Assembly (NCBI GenBank): GCA_050742975.1
Contig: JBOGDQ010000115.1
Span: forward strand, 1-26,193
Source of the DNA: JBDTGE01 sp050742975
GTDB lineage: Bacteria > Actinomycetota > Actinomycetes > Mycobacteriales > Jatrophihabitantaceae
Reading direction: 5' to 3'
DNA length: 26,193 nt
The first letter of the stretch is position 1, and each line of letters opens with the position of its first letter. The notes beneath the pieces were generated by a model that ran no database searches, was not told where the DNA came from, and saw only the letters and a list, made by a program, of their open reading frames with translations. Position numbers and translations under genes: made by a program. Positions 14,198-21,030 of this stretch are shown one piece after another.

Positions 14198-16099
14198 TCA
14201 TTCGGCCACCTCGGCGATCTCCTCGTCGGTGAAGTACTTCTTGAGCTCGTCCTTCTCGAACAGCCCCAACAGGTCCGCGCGCATGGGCTGCATCGGTTGC
14301 TCGCTCACTTCGATCCCGGTGCCGACCGCGTCCTGCGAGCAGACCAGGTTCACCTTGCGCCACTGCGCGGACATGGTCGGGAAGTCGTCACGGGTGTGGC
14401 CGCCGCGCGACTCCTCGCGCAGCAACGCCGCCTTGGCGATGCACTCGCAGATGGCGAGCATGTTCCGCAGGTCCAGCGCGAGGTGCCAACCGGGGTTGAA
14501 CGCACGACCACCGGCGGCCGACACATTCTTCGCGCGCTCCTTGAGCTTCTCCAGCCGCTCCAGGGCGTCCTCGACCTCGCTCGCCTTGCGGATGATGCCG
14601 ACCAGCTCGTTCATGCACCGCTGCAACTCGTCGTGCAGCTCGTACGCCGTGTCACCGTGCTGCTCGAACGGCGCGAGCGCGACCTCGGCGCACGCGGCCG
14701 TCTGCGCCTCGGTGATCTTGGGATACTGCCCCTTCAGCGACTTGACGTAGGCCGCGGCACCCTCGCCGGATCGACGGCCGAACACCAGCAGGTCCGACAG
14801 CGAGTTGCCACCGAGCCGGTTCGAGCCGTGCATGCCACCGGCCACCTCGCCGGACGCGAACAGCCCGGCCACGTTGCTGGCCGCGGCGGTGTCGGCGTCC
14901 ACCTCGATGCCGCCCATGACGTAGTGGCAGGTCGGCCCGACCTCCATCGGCTCCGCGGTGATGTCAACGTCGGCCAGCTCCTTGAACTGGTGCTGCATCG
15001 ACGGCAGCCTGCGCAGGATCTCCTCCTTCGGCAGCCGCGAGGCGATGTCGAGGAAGACGCCTCCGTGGGGCGAGCCACGCCCGGCCTTCACCTCGGAGTT
15101 GATGGCGCGGGCCACCTCGTCGCGCGGCAGCAGGTCGGGGGTGCGCTTGTTGTTGTCAGGATCCTTGTACCAGGCGTCCGCCTCGCTCTCGTTGTCCGCG
15201 TACTGGTTGCGGAAGACGTCCGGGACGTAGTCGAACATGAACCGCTTGCCCTCGGAGTTCTTGAGCACTCCGCCGTCGCCACGCACGCCCTCGGTGACCA
15301 GGATGCCCTTAACCGACGGCGGCCAGACCATGCCGGTCGGGTGGAACTGGACGAACTCCATGTTCAGCAGCGTGGATCCGGCTCGCAGCGCAAGGCCCAT
15401 CCCGTCGCCGGTGCACTCCCACGAGTTGGAGGTCACCTTGAACGACTTGCCGATCCCGCCCGTGGCCAGAACGACGGCCGGTGCCTTGAACAGGACGAAG
15501 TTGCCGGTCTCCCGGTAGTAGCCGAAGGCACCGGCGACCGCGCCGCGCTCGTCCGTGATCAGCTCGGTGATCGTCAACTCGGCGAAGACCTTCAGCCGGG
15601 CGTCGTCGGCTCCGGTGCGGCCGTTCTTCGCGGCGTCGTCCTGCTGCAGCGAGACGATCTTCTGCTGCATCGTGCGGATCAGCTCGAGCCCGGTGCGGTC
15701 ACCGACGTGAGCCAGCCGCGGGTACTCGTGCCCGCCGAAGTTGCGCTGGCTGATCTTGCCCTCAGGCGTCCGGTCGAACAGCGCGCCGTAGGTCTCGAGC
15801 TCCCACACCCGATCGGGCGCCTCCTTGGCGTGCAGCTCGGCCATCCGCCAGTTGTTGAGGAACTTGCCGCCGCGCATCGTGTCGCGAAAGTGCACCTGCC
15901 AGTTGTCGTGGCTGTTCACGTTGCCCATCGCCGCGGCGCAGCCTCCCTCGGCCATGACCGTGTGCGCCTTGCCGAACAGCGACTTGCAGATCACGGCCAC
16001 CCGCAGACCGGCTTCGTGGGCGGCGATCGCGGCACGCAGCCCCGAGCCGCCCGCGCCGATGATCAGGACGTCGTAGTTGTGCTTCTCGAGGTCGGTCAC
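14198..16099 (-). CDS. sdhA: Succinate dehydrogenase / fumarate reductase flavoprotein subunit
   Basis: A 633-residue catalytic subunit that oxidises succinate to fumarate. It has G-A-G-G-S-G (FAD loop, 15-20), H46 in K-A-H-T-V-M-A-E-G-G (position of covalent FAD attachment), F-H-P-T-G-M in the active-site domain, and G-G-M-H-G-S-N-R-L-G-G-N-S-L-S-D near the flavin. The size agrees with actinobacterial SdhA of the Sdh1 type. The GTG at 16099 starts 20 nt after the sdhC stop; an AAAGG lies rather far upstream (about 15 nt), so initiation may be coupled to sdhC translation. Confidence 0.96.
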   Translation of the reverse strand: MTDLEKHNYDVLIIGAGGSGLRAAIAAHEAGLRVAVICKSLFGKAHTVMAEGGCAAAMGNVNSHDNWQVHFRDTMRGGKFLNNWRMAELHAKEAPDRVWELETYGALFDRTPEGKISQRNFGGHEYPRLAHVGDRTGLELIRTMQQKIVSLQQDDAAKNGRTGADDARLKVFAELTITELITDERGAVAGAFGYYRETGNFVLFKAPAVVLATGGIGKSFKVTSNSWECTGDGMGLALRAGSTLLNMEFVQFHPTGMVWPPSVKGILVTEGVRGDGGVLKNSEGKRFMFDYVPDVFRNQYADNESEADAWYKDPDNNKRTPDLLPRDEVARAINSEVKAGRGSPHGGVFLDIASRLPKEEILRRLPSMQHQFKELADVDITAEPMEVGPTCHYVMGGIEVDADTAAASNVAGLFASGEVAGGMHGSNRLGGNSLSDLLVFGRRSGEGAAAYVKSLKGQYPKITEAQTAACAEVALAPFEQHGDTAYELHDELQRCMNELVGIIRKASEVEDALERLEKLKERAKNVSAAGGRAFNPGWHLALDLRNMLAICECIAKAALLREESRGGHTRDDFPTMSAQWRKVNLVCSQDAVGTGIEVSEQPMQPMRADLLGLFEKDELKKYFTDEEIAEVAE

Positions 16100-16119
16100 G
16101 CTCTGACTACCAGTGCCTT

Positions 16120-16932
16120 TCAGTTGATGATGCGCGGGTCGCTGAACGCGCCCGACGAGACCAGGGCGATGTACGCGTCGGTCAGCATCAGCGTCCCCAG
16201 CGTCGTCCAGGCCAGCTCCATGTGCCTGGTGTTCAGCTTGGAGACGACGGTCCACGCCTTGTAGCGCAAGGGGTGCGAGGAGAAGTTCCGCAGCCGGCCG
16301 CCGGTGATGTGCCGGCACGAGTGGCACGAGATCGTGTACGTCCAGAGCAGCACGACGTTGGCGAGCATGATCAGCGTCCCGAGGCCGATGCCGAACCCGC
16401 CGTCGCCACCGCGGAACGCGCGGATCACGTCGTAGGAGTTGATCAGCGAGATCAGCACCGCGACCAGGAAGAAGTAGCGATGGACGTTCTGGATGATCAG
16501 CGGGAAGCGGGTCTCGCCGGTGTACCGGCCGTGTGGCTCGGCGACGCCGCATGCGGGCGGTGACTGCCAGAACGCCCGGTAGTACGCCTTGCGGTAGTAG
16601 TAGCAGGTCAGCCGGAAGCCGAGCAGGAACGGCAGCACGATGATCGCCAGCGGCAGGAACGGCGGGAAGTGGCCGAACCAGGTGCCGAAGTCACGCGCCT
16701 CCGACGGGCACGAGGAGGTGACGCAGGGCGAGGTGAACGGGGACAGGTAGTGGTACTGGCCGACGAAGAACGCGCGCTGGCTCGCCGTGCGGAGCACCGC
16801 GTAGATCACCCACACCGACAGGAGCACGAACGTCGTCAGCGGCGCCTGCCACCAACGGTCGGTGCGCAGCGTGCGCTGGCTGATCGCGGCTCGTCCGGGC
16901 GCCCCGGTACCGGTCGGCAGGACGCGGGTCAT
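16120..16932 (-). CDS. sdhC: Succinate dehydrogenase membrane anchor, Sdh1 (type F) kind
   Basis: A 270-residue single-chain anchor with about five hydrophobic segments (near 31-47, 91-106, 152-165, 184-202 and 238-259). After the fourth lies C203-H204-S-C206-R-H208, a compact two-Cys two-His set. In Mycobacterium smegmatis Sdh1 the anchor carries an unusual membrane-embedded Rieske-type [2Fe-2S] cluster, and this motif is the natural candidate for its ligands; that mapping is inference. One large anchor instead of separate SdhC and SdhD also fits the type F class. The ATG at 16932 follows AGGATC by about 5 nt; an in-frame extension to 16965 would cross a hairpin and is unlikely. Confidence 0.88.
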   Translation of the reverse strand: MTRVLPTGTGAPGRAAISQRTLRTDRWWQAPLTTFVLLSVWVIYAVLRTASQRAFFVGQYHYLSPFTSPCVTSSCPSEARDFGTWFGHFPPFLPLAIIVLPFLLGFRLTCYYYRKAYYRAFWQSPPACGVAEPHGRYTGETRFPLIIQNVHRYFFLVAVLISLINSYDVIRAFRGGDGGFGIGLGTLIMLANVVLLWTYTISCHSCRHITGGRLRNFSSHPLRYKAWTVVSKLNTRHMELAWTTLGTLMLTDAYIALVSSGAFSDPRIIN

Positions 16933-16946
16933 GCGAGATCCTGCCG

Positions 16947-16966
16947 AGTGCTCGTAGCAGAGCACT
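16947..16966 (-). other. Perfect 7-bp hairpin just upstream of sdhC
   Basis: AGTGCTC (16947-16953) and GAGCACT (16960-16966) pair around a 6-nt loop. It lies 14 nt before the sdhC ATG and between two co-directional genes, so it may stabilise the sdh part of the message or influence its translation. Confidence 0.4.
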
Positions 16967-16978
16967 GTCGCCGGGCGC

Positions 16979-17266
16979 TCACCGACTCCCGCCGTGGTAG
17001 CCGCCGAGCCCTTCGTCGTCGGCGTCGGACCACAGGGACGGGTCTAGCGGTTTGTCGTCGATCACGTGCATCTCCACTTGGCCTGGTGGCGGGGGCGGGG
17101 GCGCCATGGCGTCGAGCTCGGAGGCGTCCAGCAGGATCCGGTCGACGTCGCCGAGCAGTCGTTTGACCGCCGGGATGTCACCGTACCGGCCGCGTACCGA
17201 GCCGACGACGGCGCTCAGCTCGTCGATCGCACGGTGCAGGACGGTGAGCTCTGACGTGACGGCCAT
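16979..17266 (-). CDS. Small conserved-type protein upstream of sdhC (unknown function)
   Basis: A 95-residue soluble protein I do not recognise. The first half is predicted helical (T-V-L-H-R-A-I-D-E-L-S-A-V-V-G and A-V-K-R-L-L-G-D-V-D-R-I-L-L-D with heptad-like spacing). A run of six prolines follows, then an acidic tail with D-P-S-L-W-S-D-A-D-D-E. The ATG at 17266 has AGGAG 7 nt upstream; the frame stays open further upstream but without a site. It is 46 nt from sdhC on the same strand and may be the first gene of the sdh transcript. No signal peptide or membrane segment is visible. Confidence 0.7.
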   Translation of the reverse strand: MAVTSELTVLHRAIDELSAVVGSVRGRYGDIPAVKRLLGDVDRILLDASELDAMAPPPPPPGQVEMHVIDDKPLDPSLWSDADDEGLGGYHGGSR

Positions 17267-17473
17267 GGGCAGCTCCTGATTGTGTTCGCCGTTTGAGGCT
17301 CGTCCATTGAGTCTCCCGAACAAGGCACTTGTTGCCAACCTCACAGGGGTCGGGGCACGCTGCCCGGCGCCCGCCGATGGACTGGGCAGTGCGCTCGTTC
17401 GTGTAAGCTCATCCGCTGGCGCAAGCACCGCGCGAAACCCCGCGTTCCGGGGCCTTCGTCGGTGTCGGCGACT

Positions 17474-17546
17474 GCCCCCTTAGCTCAGTCGGCAGAGCGT
17501 CTCCATGGTAAGGAGACGGTCTACGGTTCGATTCCGTAAGGGGGCT
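17474..17546 (+). tRNA. tRNA-Thr (anticodon GGT)
   Basis: A complete cloverleaf can be drawn: the acceptor GCCCCCT pairs with AGGGGGC, the anticodon stem TCTCC/GGAGA holds the loop ATGGTAA with anticodon GGT, and GGTTCGATTCC lies in the T arm. CCA is not encoded. It is first of a tRNA-Thr / tRNA-Met / rpmG set. Confidence 0.95.
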
Positions 17547-17581
17547 CTGGCAGTTCCGCCCGGGGCTGCCTGCAGGACCAG

Positions 17582-17655
17582 GGCGGGGTAGCTCAGTCTG
17601 GTAGAGCAAGCGGCTCATAATCGCTGTGTCGCCGGTTCAAGTCCGGCCCTCGCTA
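17582..17655 (+). tRNA. tRNA-Met (anticodon CAT, elongator type)
   Basis: The acceptor GGCGGGG pairs with CCTCGCT allowing two G-T pairs. The anticodon stem AGCGG/TCGCT encloses CTCATAA with anticodon CAT, and the T arm is GCCGG-TTCAAGT-CCGGC. The terminal G-T pair and the lack of three G-C pairs in the anticodon stem argue against an initiator tRNA. CCA is not encoded. It lies 57 nt before rpmG. Confidence 0.93.
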
Positions 17656-17712
17656 CAAAGCCGGCCGCTGCAACACCGCGCCGGCCCACCCGAAGCTGAT
17701 GATTGGAAGACC

Positions 17713-17877
17713 ATGGCAGCCACCGACGTACGACCGAAGATCACCTTGGCGTGCCAGGAGTGCAAGCACCGCAACTACATCACCAAGAAGAACCGTCGCA
17801 ACGATCCCGATCGGCTGTCGATGAACAAGTTCTGCCCGAACTGCGGCAAGCACACCGAGCACCGCGAGACGCGCTGA
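17713..17877 (+). CDS. rpmG: 50S ribosomal protein L33
   Basis: A 54-residue basic ribosomal protein of the large subunit. It is the zinc-binding form, with C-Q-E-C and C-P-N-C pairs. The K-H-R-N-Y-I-T-K-K-N-R-R-N segment is typical of L33. The ATG at 17713 is preceded by TTGGAAGA. Downstream of tRNA-Thr and tRNA-Met it sits where many actinobacteria place L33, just before the had genes, but here about 2.7 kb of other DNA follows. Confidence 0.97.
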   Translation: MAATDVRPKITLACQECKHRNYITKKNRRNDPDRLSMNKFCPNCGKHTEHRETR

Positions 17878-17902
17878 GCCCGCGTCCCTGCTGAGGATCG
17901 AG

Positions 17903-17935
17903 GCCCCGCCGGAAACCGTTCGGGCGGGGCTTGTT
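17903..17935 (+). terminator. Rho-independent-type terminator after rpmG
   Basis: GCCCCGCC (17903-17910) pairs perfectly with GGCGGGGC (17923-17930) around a 12-nt loop and is followed by TTGTT. It starts 25 nt after the rpmG stop, so the tRNA-rpmG transcript probably ends here rather than reading into the had genes. Confidence 0.8.
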
Positions 17936-17960
17936 GGTGTCGATCGGTGCTCTGCTCGCG

Positions 17961-18008
17961 GATCTTCCTGCGCCTGGTAGCTCTGGTGACGGCAGTCGCA
18001 GGAAGATC
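17961..18008. repeat. 48-bp palindromic repeat, copy A
   Basis: The element opens with GATCTTCCTGCG and closes with its exact reverse complement CGCAGGAAGATC; the 24-nt centre includes GGTAGCTCTGGTGACGG. Similar elements lie at 18130, 19259 and 19331. Confidence 0.85.
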
Positions 18009-18015
18009 GCTGGCA

Positions 18016-18090
18016 GGCGAGGGTTCCCGGTCACTGCGCAAGAAGATCATTTACGGACGGGCAGGTTCCCGGTCACCGCGCAGGAAGGTC
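18016..18090. repeat. Two degenerate half-copies of the palindromic repeat
   Basis: Two roughly 32-nt units (18016-18048 and 18059-18090) share GGTTCCCGGTCAC-x-GCGCA followed by an AGGAAGGTC or AGAAGATC end. They look like one arm plus part of the centre of the 48-bp element, repeated in tandem at about 43 nt. Confidence 0.6.
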
Positions 18091-18129
18091 GCGGGTGCTG
18101 GGTCGCGTGACCTGTGTGGCTCTGCTGGT

Positions 18130-18177
18130 GTTCTTCCTGCGCCTGGTAGCCCTGGTGACGGCAGTCGCAGGAAGATC
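18130..18177. repeat. 48-bp palindromic repeat, copy B
   Basis: It matches copy A at 46 of 48 positions: T for A at the second base and C for T in the centre (GGTAGCCCTGGTGACGG). The terminal arms are TTCCTGCG and CGCAGGAA. Confidence 0.85.
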
Positions 18178-18189
18178 ATTGGCACCGCG

Positions 18190-18219
18190 CAGGCTCCTGG
18201 GCGCCGCGCAGGAAGATCC
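18190..18219. repeat. Half-copy of the palindromic repeat
   Basis: A single arm ending GCGCAGGAAGATC with a different inner part (CAGGCTCCTGGGCGCC). It ends 5 nt before the stop codon of the AbiEi/DUF559-type gene. Confidence 0.5.
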
Positions 18220-18224
18220 TTGTG

Positions 18225-19142
18225 TTAGAGCAGTAGCGCGCGCCGAAGTTGGTCGAGCACGATGGGTTGCTCGCATCTCACGATGACGCTCGGATAGCGC
18301 AGCACGACGTCGCCGCCCAGGACCAACTCGTTCTGCCGCAGCTGGTCAGCCCACCAGCGACGCGCGATCAGGTGAAGTGCGCCGTCGATCTCGACGACGA
18401 CGCGGCGCCCGGACGGCAGCAGCCACTCGACGTCCAGGTAGCGGCGGCGGCCGAGTCTGTCGATTCGGGCTGCCTGGCGGGTCGGCTCCGGCAGGCCTGC
18501 AGAGCGACACATCCTGGCGAAGTCGATCTCACTCAACGCGTGAGAGCCCTGCTCGATGTCGTACGCGGCCGCCAGCAGCAGCGCGCGATGCCGAACTCGA
18601 GGCGAGGCCTGCACGGCGTCGATGAGCTCGGACGGCCGGATCAGCCGGTGCTGGACTCCGGCGGCCAGGATGCCGCAGGCCGATCGAGGATTCGTGAGCG
18701 TGCTGGCCGCCAGCACGGCGGCCGGGGCGGGCCGGTGGATGCGCCGGGCCAGGTTCATCGTCGCGGGCCGCCAGTCGTCGGTGTAGTGGACCCGTAGCAG
18801 CAGGCCGTCCGGCCGGAGGACGCGAGCGCCGCGCGGGACGAGAACGTGCACGGCCTCGCGGTTCCAGCCGGTCAGACCCCACTCACTCAGCGCGGTGAAG
18901 GCGGTCAGCACCGCTCGTGGCCCGAGGACAATCAGCGTCGCTCGTCGAAGTTCGGCGGTCGTCGGCTCACCGTTGTGGCGCACGACCGCCCTGCCGATGC
19001 GTTGCCAGCGCCGGGCGCGAACCTGCGCGCGAATCCCGTCGGACGTCCATCCGGCAGCCGTGAGTGCGCGGACGCTGGTCACTGCGGAGCCGGGAAACGA
19101 GCGGACGTCGGAGAGCGAGCGGATAGCGGAGCCGGTGAGCAT
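18225..19142 (-). CDS. AbiEi-like winged-helix / DUF559-type endonuclease-fold protein
   Basis: A 305-residue protein of a kind common in actinobacteria. The N-terminal half (to about 110) resembles the AbiEi antitoxin winged helix: G-W-T-S-D-G-I-R-A-Q-V-R-A-R-R-W-Q-R-I-G-R-A-V, then A-V-L-T-A-F-T-A-L. The C-terminal part looks like the DUF559 / Vsr-like PD-(D/E)xK fold: E205, Y-L-D237-V-E-W, then V-V-V-E251-I-D253-G with H257 and a late V-L-R-Y-P. The catalytic residues seem intact, so nuclease activity is possible but unproven. No AbiEii toxin partner is adjacent. It stands alone with 48-bp palindromic repeats on both sides and breaks the rpmG-had synteny, which suggests an acquired segment. 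The start at 19142 is likely; later starts cannot be excluded. Confidence 0.7.
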   Translation of the reverse strand: MLTGSAIRSLSDVRSFPGSAVTSVRALTAAGWTSDGIRAQVRARRWQRIGRAVVRHNGEPTTAELRRATLIVLGPRAVLTAFTALSEWGLTGWNREAVHVLVPRGARVLRPDGLLLRVHYTDDWRPATMNLARRIHRPAPAAVLAASTLTNPRSACGILAAGVQHRLIRPSELIDAVQASPRVRHRALLLAAAYDIEQGSHALSEIDFARMCRSAGLPEPTRQAARIDRLGRRRYLDVEWLLPSGRRVVVEIDGALHLIARRWWADQLRQNELVLGGDVVLRYPSVIVRCEQPIVLDQLRRALLL

Positions 19143-19232
19143 GCCTCAGATCTTCGGTGCCGGCGAGAAGTTGAGCGAGCGCGATGACAGAGTTGTGGAC
19201 AGCTGCGCGCTCTGTGGACAACGGATCACAGC

Positions 19233-19258
19233 GATCTTCCTGCGCCTGGTAAAGCGTG
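19233..19258. repeat. Half-copy of the palindromic repeat
   Basis: It begins GATCTTCCTGCGCCTGGTA like copy A but stops before the second arm and runs directly into copy C. Confidence 0.6.
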
Positions 19259-19306
19259 GGTCTTCCTGCGCCTGGGAGCTCGGGTGGCGGCAGCCGCAGG
19301 AAGATC
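19259..19306. repeat. 48-bp palindromic repeat, copy C
   Basis: The arms are TCTTCCTGCG and CGCAGGAAGA. The centre GGGAGCTCGGGTGGCGG diverges from A and B while keeping length and symmetry. It lies on the far side of the AbiEi/DUF559-type gene. Confidence 0.8.
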
Positions 19307-19330
19307 GGGACGGATGCCGAGCCTGCCGGT

Positions 19331-19378
19331 GATCTTCCTGCGCCGGGTAGTTCCCGTGACGGTAGGTGCAGGAAGATC
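19331..19378. repeat. 48-bp palindromic repeat, copy D
   Basis: It starts GATCTTCCTGCG and ends TGCAGGAAGATC, with the centre GGTAGTTCCCGTGACGG. The length is identical to copies A to C. Confidence 0.8.
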
Positions 19379-19384
19379 CACCAG

Positions 19385-19414
19385 CCGCAGCCGCAGCCGC
19401 AGCCGCAGCCGCAG
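19385..19414. repeat. (CCGCAG)5 hexamer tandem repeat
   Basis: Five exact CCGCAG units follow copy D within the 395-nt gap between the AbiEi/DUF559-type gene and the TetR gene. No coding function is evident; it is a likely site of length variation. The remainder of the gap holds the palindromic repeats and the TetR gene leader. Confidence 0.85.
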
Positions 19415-19537
19415 CACCTGCAGCTCACGCCAGCAGGCAGCGTGCCACGGGAAACGAAGCTGTGACAAGATGTCGCGGAAACATTCCTCCCGGCGGTATC
19501 GTCGCCGGTCACGGGTATCTCGGTGTGGGGAGCGGGC

Positions 19538-20233
19538 GTGGGTGAGGCTCTGGCGGCACCGGACCGCGCGCCGGACGGCCGCCGCTCGCGCTGGGCGGCG
19601 CACCGGGTCCAACGCCGGGCCGCGTTCGTCGCAGCCGGAGCGGTCGCGATCGACGAGCACGGTCCGGACGCGAGTGCCGAGCAGATCGCAGACGCTGCCG
19701 GGGTCAGCCGCACCGTCCTGTATCGCTACTTCCGCGACCGCGAGGATCTGCGCTCCGCGATCGCCGACCACGTCGTCACCGCCGTCGTCGACAGCGTGCT
19801 GCCGCACATCGTCGTCGGTCCGGAGTCGACGCCGCGCTCGGTGATCACCTCGACGGTCGGCGTCATCGTCGGGTGGTTCGACGAGCATCCGAACCTGTAC
19901 TTCTTCCTGCGCAGCCGGCGCAACGGCCCCGGCTTGCAAGCGGTCGAGAACACCCTGGCCGATCGGGTGTCCGAACTGCTCAAGCTCGTCCTCGTGCCGT
20001 TCGGCCTGGACGCCGAGCAGGCCGAGCCGGGCGCGTACGGCATCGTCGGGATGGTCGAGTCGATCGGCTCCTGGTGGCTGGCCAGGCGGACCATGTCCCG
20101 CGCGAAGATCACGGCCGTCCTCTGCGAGGCCATCTGGAACCTGCTCGACGGGACCGCTCGGAGGAACGGCGTCGTGATCGGCTACGACGTGCCGCTGCCC
20201 TGGGACCGTCTGAAACCTGGGGCAAAAACATGA
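19538..20233 (+). CDS. TetR-family transcriptional regulator
   Basis: A 231-residue repressor-type protein. The helix-turn-helix is clear: A-S-A-E-Q-I-A-D-A-A-G-V-S-R-T-V-L-Y-R-Y followed by F-R-D-R-E-D-L. The C-terminal ligand domain contains W-F-D-E-H-P-N-L-Y-F-F-L-R and a late G-S-W-W-L-A. The effector is unknown. The GTG at 19538 is preferred because GGGGAG lies 5 nt upstream; a GTG at 19523 is an alternative. The stop overlaps the DUF4873 gene start (ATGA), so the two are made together. Lipid or steroid-type regulons are common for TetR-DUF4873 pairs, but that is a loose association. Confidence 0.88.
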   Translation: MGEALAAPDRAPDGRRSRWAAHRVQRRAAFVAAGAVAIDEHGPDASAEQIADAAGVSRTVLYRYFRDREDLRSAIADHVVTAVVDSVLPHIVVGPESTPRSVITSTVGVIVGWFDEHPNLYFFLRSRRNGPGLQAVENTLADRVSELLKLVLVPFGLDAEQAEPGAYGIVGMVESIGSWWLARRTMSRAKITAVLCEAIWNLLDGTARRNGVVIGYDVPLPWDRLKPGAKT

Positions 20234-20547
20234 GCAAGCTGCACGACGACGGGTACACCGGTCCTGCCGAGCTGATCGACGGCGACTGCGCGGTCGCGGT
20301 CGAGGTGGCGCTGGCCGGGCAGTTCGACCCGATCAGCGGCAGGTACCGGTGGTACGGCCGGGTCGCGGCCTCGCCCGAAGTCGGCGCGCTCCTCGACGGA
20401 CGCGCCCGCCGGGTCGTCCTGCGCACCCCCCACGGCGAGGTCGACACGGCGCTGTCGGACGTCGACCCGTGGGGCCGACCACGAGTCCAGGGGTTCGGCG
20501 CGGCGCCGTTCGAGGTCGTGCACACGCTGAGCGAGCAGGGTGGGTGA
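20230..20547 (+). CDS. DUF4873-type protein
   Basis: A 105-residue protein with the conserved pattern of DUF4873: Y-T-G-P-A-E-L, then V-A-V-E-V-A-L-A-G-Q-F-D-P-I-S-G-R-Y-R-W-Y-G-R, and D-V-D-P-W-G-R-P-R-V-Q-G-F-G near the end. The domain is often found fused to, or beside, flavin monooxygenases; its activity is unknown. It overlaps the TetR gene by 4 nt and ends 33 nt before hadA, so it could be co-expressed with either. No membrane segment or signal peptide is visible. Confidence 0.8.
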   Translation: MSKLHDDGYTGPAELIDGDCAVAVEVALAGQFDPISGRYRWYGRVAASPEVGALLDGRARRVVLRTPHGEVDTALSDVDPWGRPRVQGFGAAPFEVVHTLSEQGG

Positions 20548-20580
20548 CGGCACCACCCTCGCTCGGTTAGCGTCTGGAGC

Positions 20581-21030
20581 ATGCCCATCGATGAGGCCGT
20601 GATCGGCCGTGTCTACCCGCCGACGCCGCCGTACGAAGTCGGGCGGGAGAAGATCCGCGAGTTCGCCGACGCGGTGCGCGATCCCAACCCGGCGTATCGC
20701 GATGTGGACGTCGCACGCGCTCTCGGCCACGCCGACGTCATCGCGCCGCCGACGTTCGCGATCGTGCTCACCTTGAAGGCGGGGCACCAGGTGATCATGG
20801 ATCCCGATCTCGGCATCGACTACTCCCACGTCGTGCACGGCGAGCAGCGCTTCGTGCACGTCAGGCCCATACGCGCCGGTGACGTGCTGCAGGTGACCGT
20901 CAGCGTGGAGGGGGTCCGGTCGGCCGCGGGCAACGACCTGATCACGACGCGCGGCGACGTCTCGACCGTCGACGGTGAACCGGTCGTGAGCGCGACGTCG
21001 ACGATCGTCGTCCGGGGGCAGGGATCATGA
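20581..21030 (+). CDS. hadA: MaoC-like (3R)-hydroxyacyl dehydratase subunit HadA
   Basis: A 149-residue hot-dog-fold protein with the FAS1-type N-terminal MaoC pattern: G-R-V-Y-P-P-T-P-P-Y-E-V near the start, E-K-I-R-E-F-A-D-A-V, D-P-N-P-A-Y, and A-P-P-T-F near 61. HadA is the non-catalytic, substrate-binding partner of HadB in the mycobacterial FAS-II dehydratase. The length and the rpmG - had - tRNA-Trp - secE context agree. The ATG at 20581 directly follows a TCTGGAGC leader. Its stop overlaps hadB (ATGA). Whether the lineage makes mycolic acids cannot be told from the window. Confidence 0.9.
   Translation: MPIDEAVIGRVYPPTPPYEVGREKIREFADAVRDPNPAYRDVDVARALGHADVIAPPTFAIVLTLKAGHQVIMDPDLGIDYSHVVHGEQRFVHVRPIRAGDVLQVTVSVEGVRSAAGNDLITTRGDVSTVDGEPVVSATSTIVVRGQGS

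Noticed and set aside
14141..16264. A long plus-strand open frame (about 700 codons) antisense to sdhA
   Set aside because: It mirrors sdhA codon structure in GC-rich DNA, shows no protein family pattern and conflicts with a certain gene.
17381..17409. Promoter for tRNA-Thr with TAAGCT as -10
   Set aside because: The -10 fits TANNNT but no acceptable -35 lies at normal spacing, so it was not listed as a feature.
17947..18286. Short frames in the repeats that read as hydrophobic peptides (I-F-L-R-L-V-A-L-V-T)
   Set aside because: The peptide comes from the repeat itself, recurs with each copy and lacks a ribosome-binding site.
17961..19378. The repeat cluster as a CRISPR array
   Set aside because: The repeats are palindromic, spacing is irregular, full copies are split by a gene and no cas gene is present.
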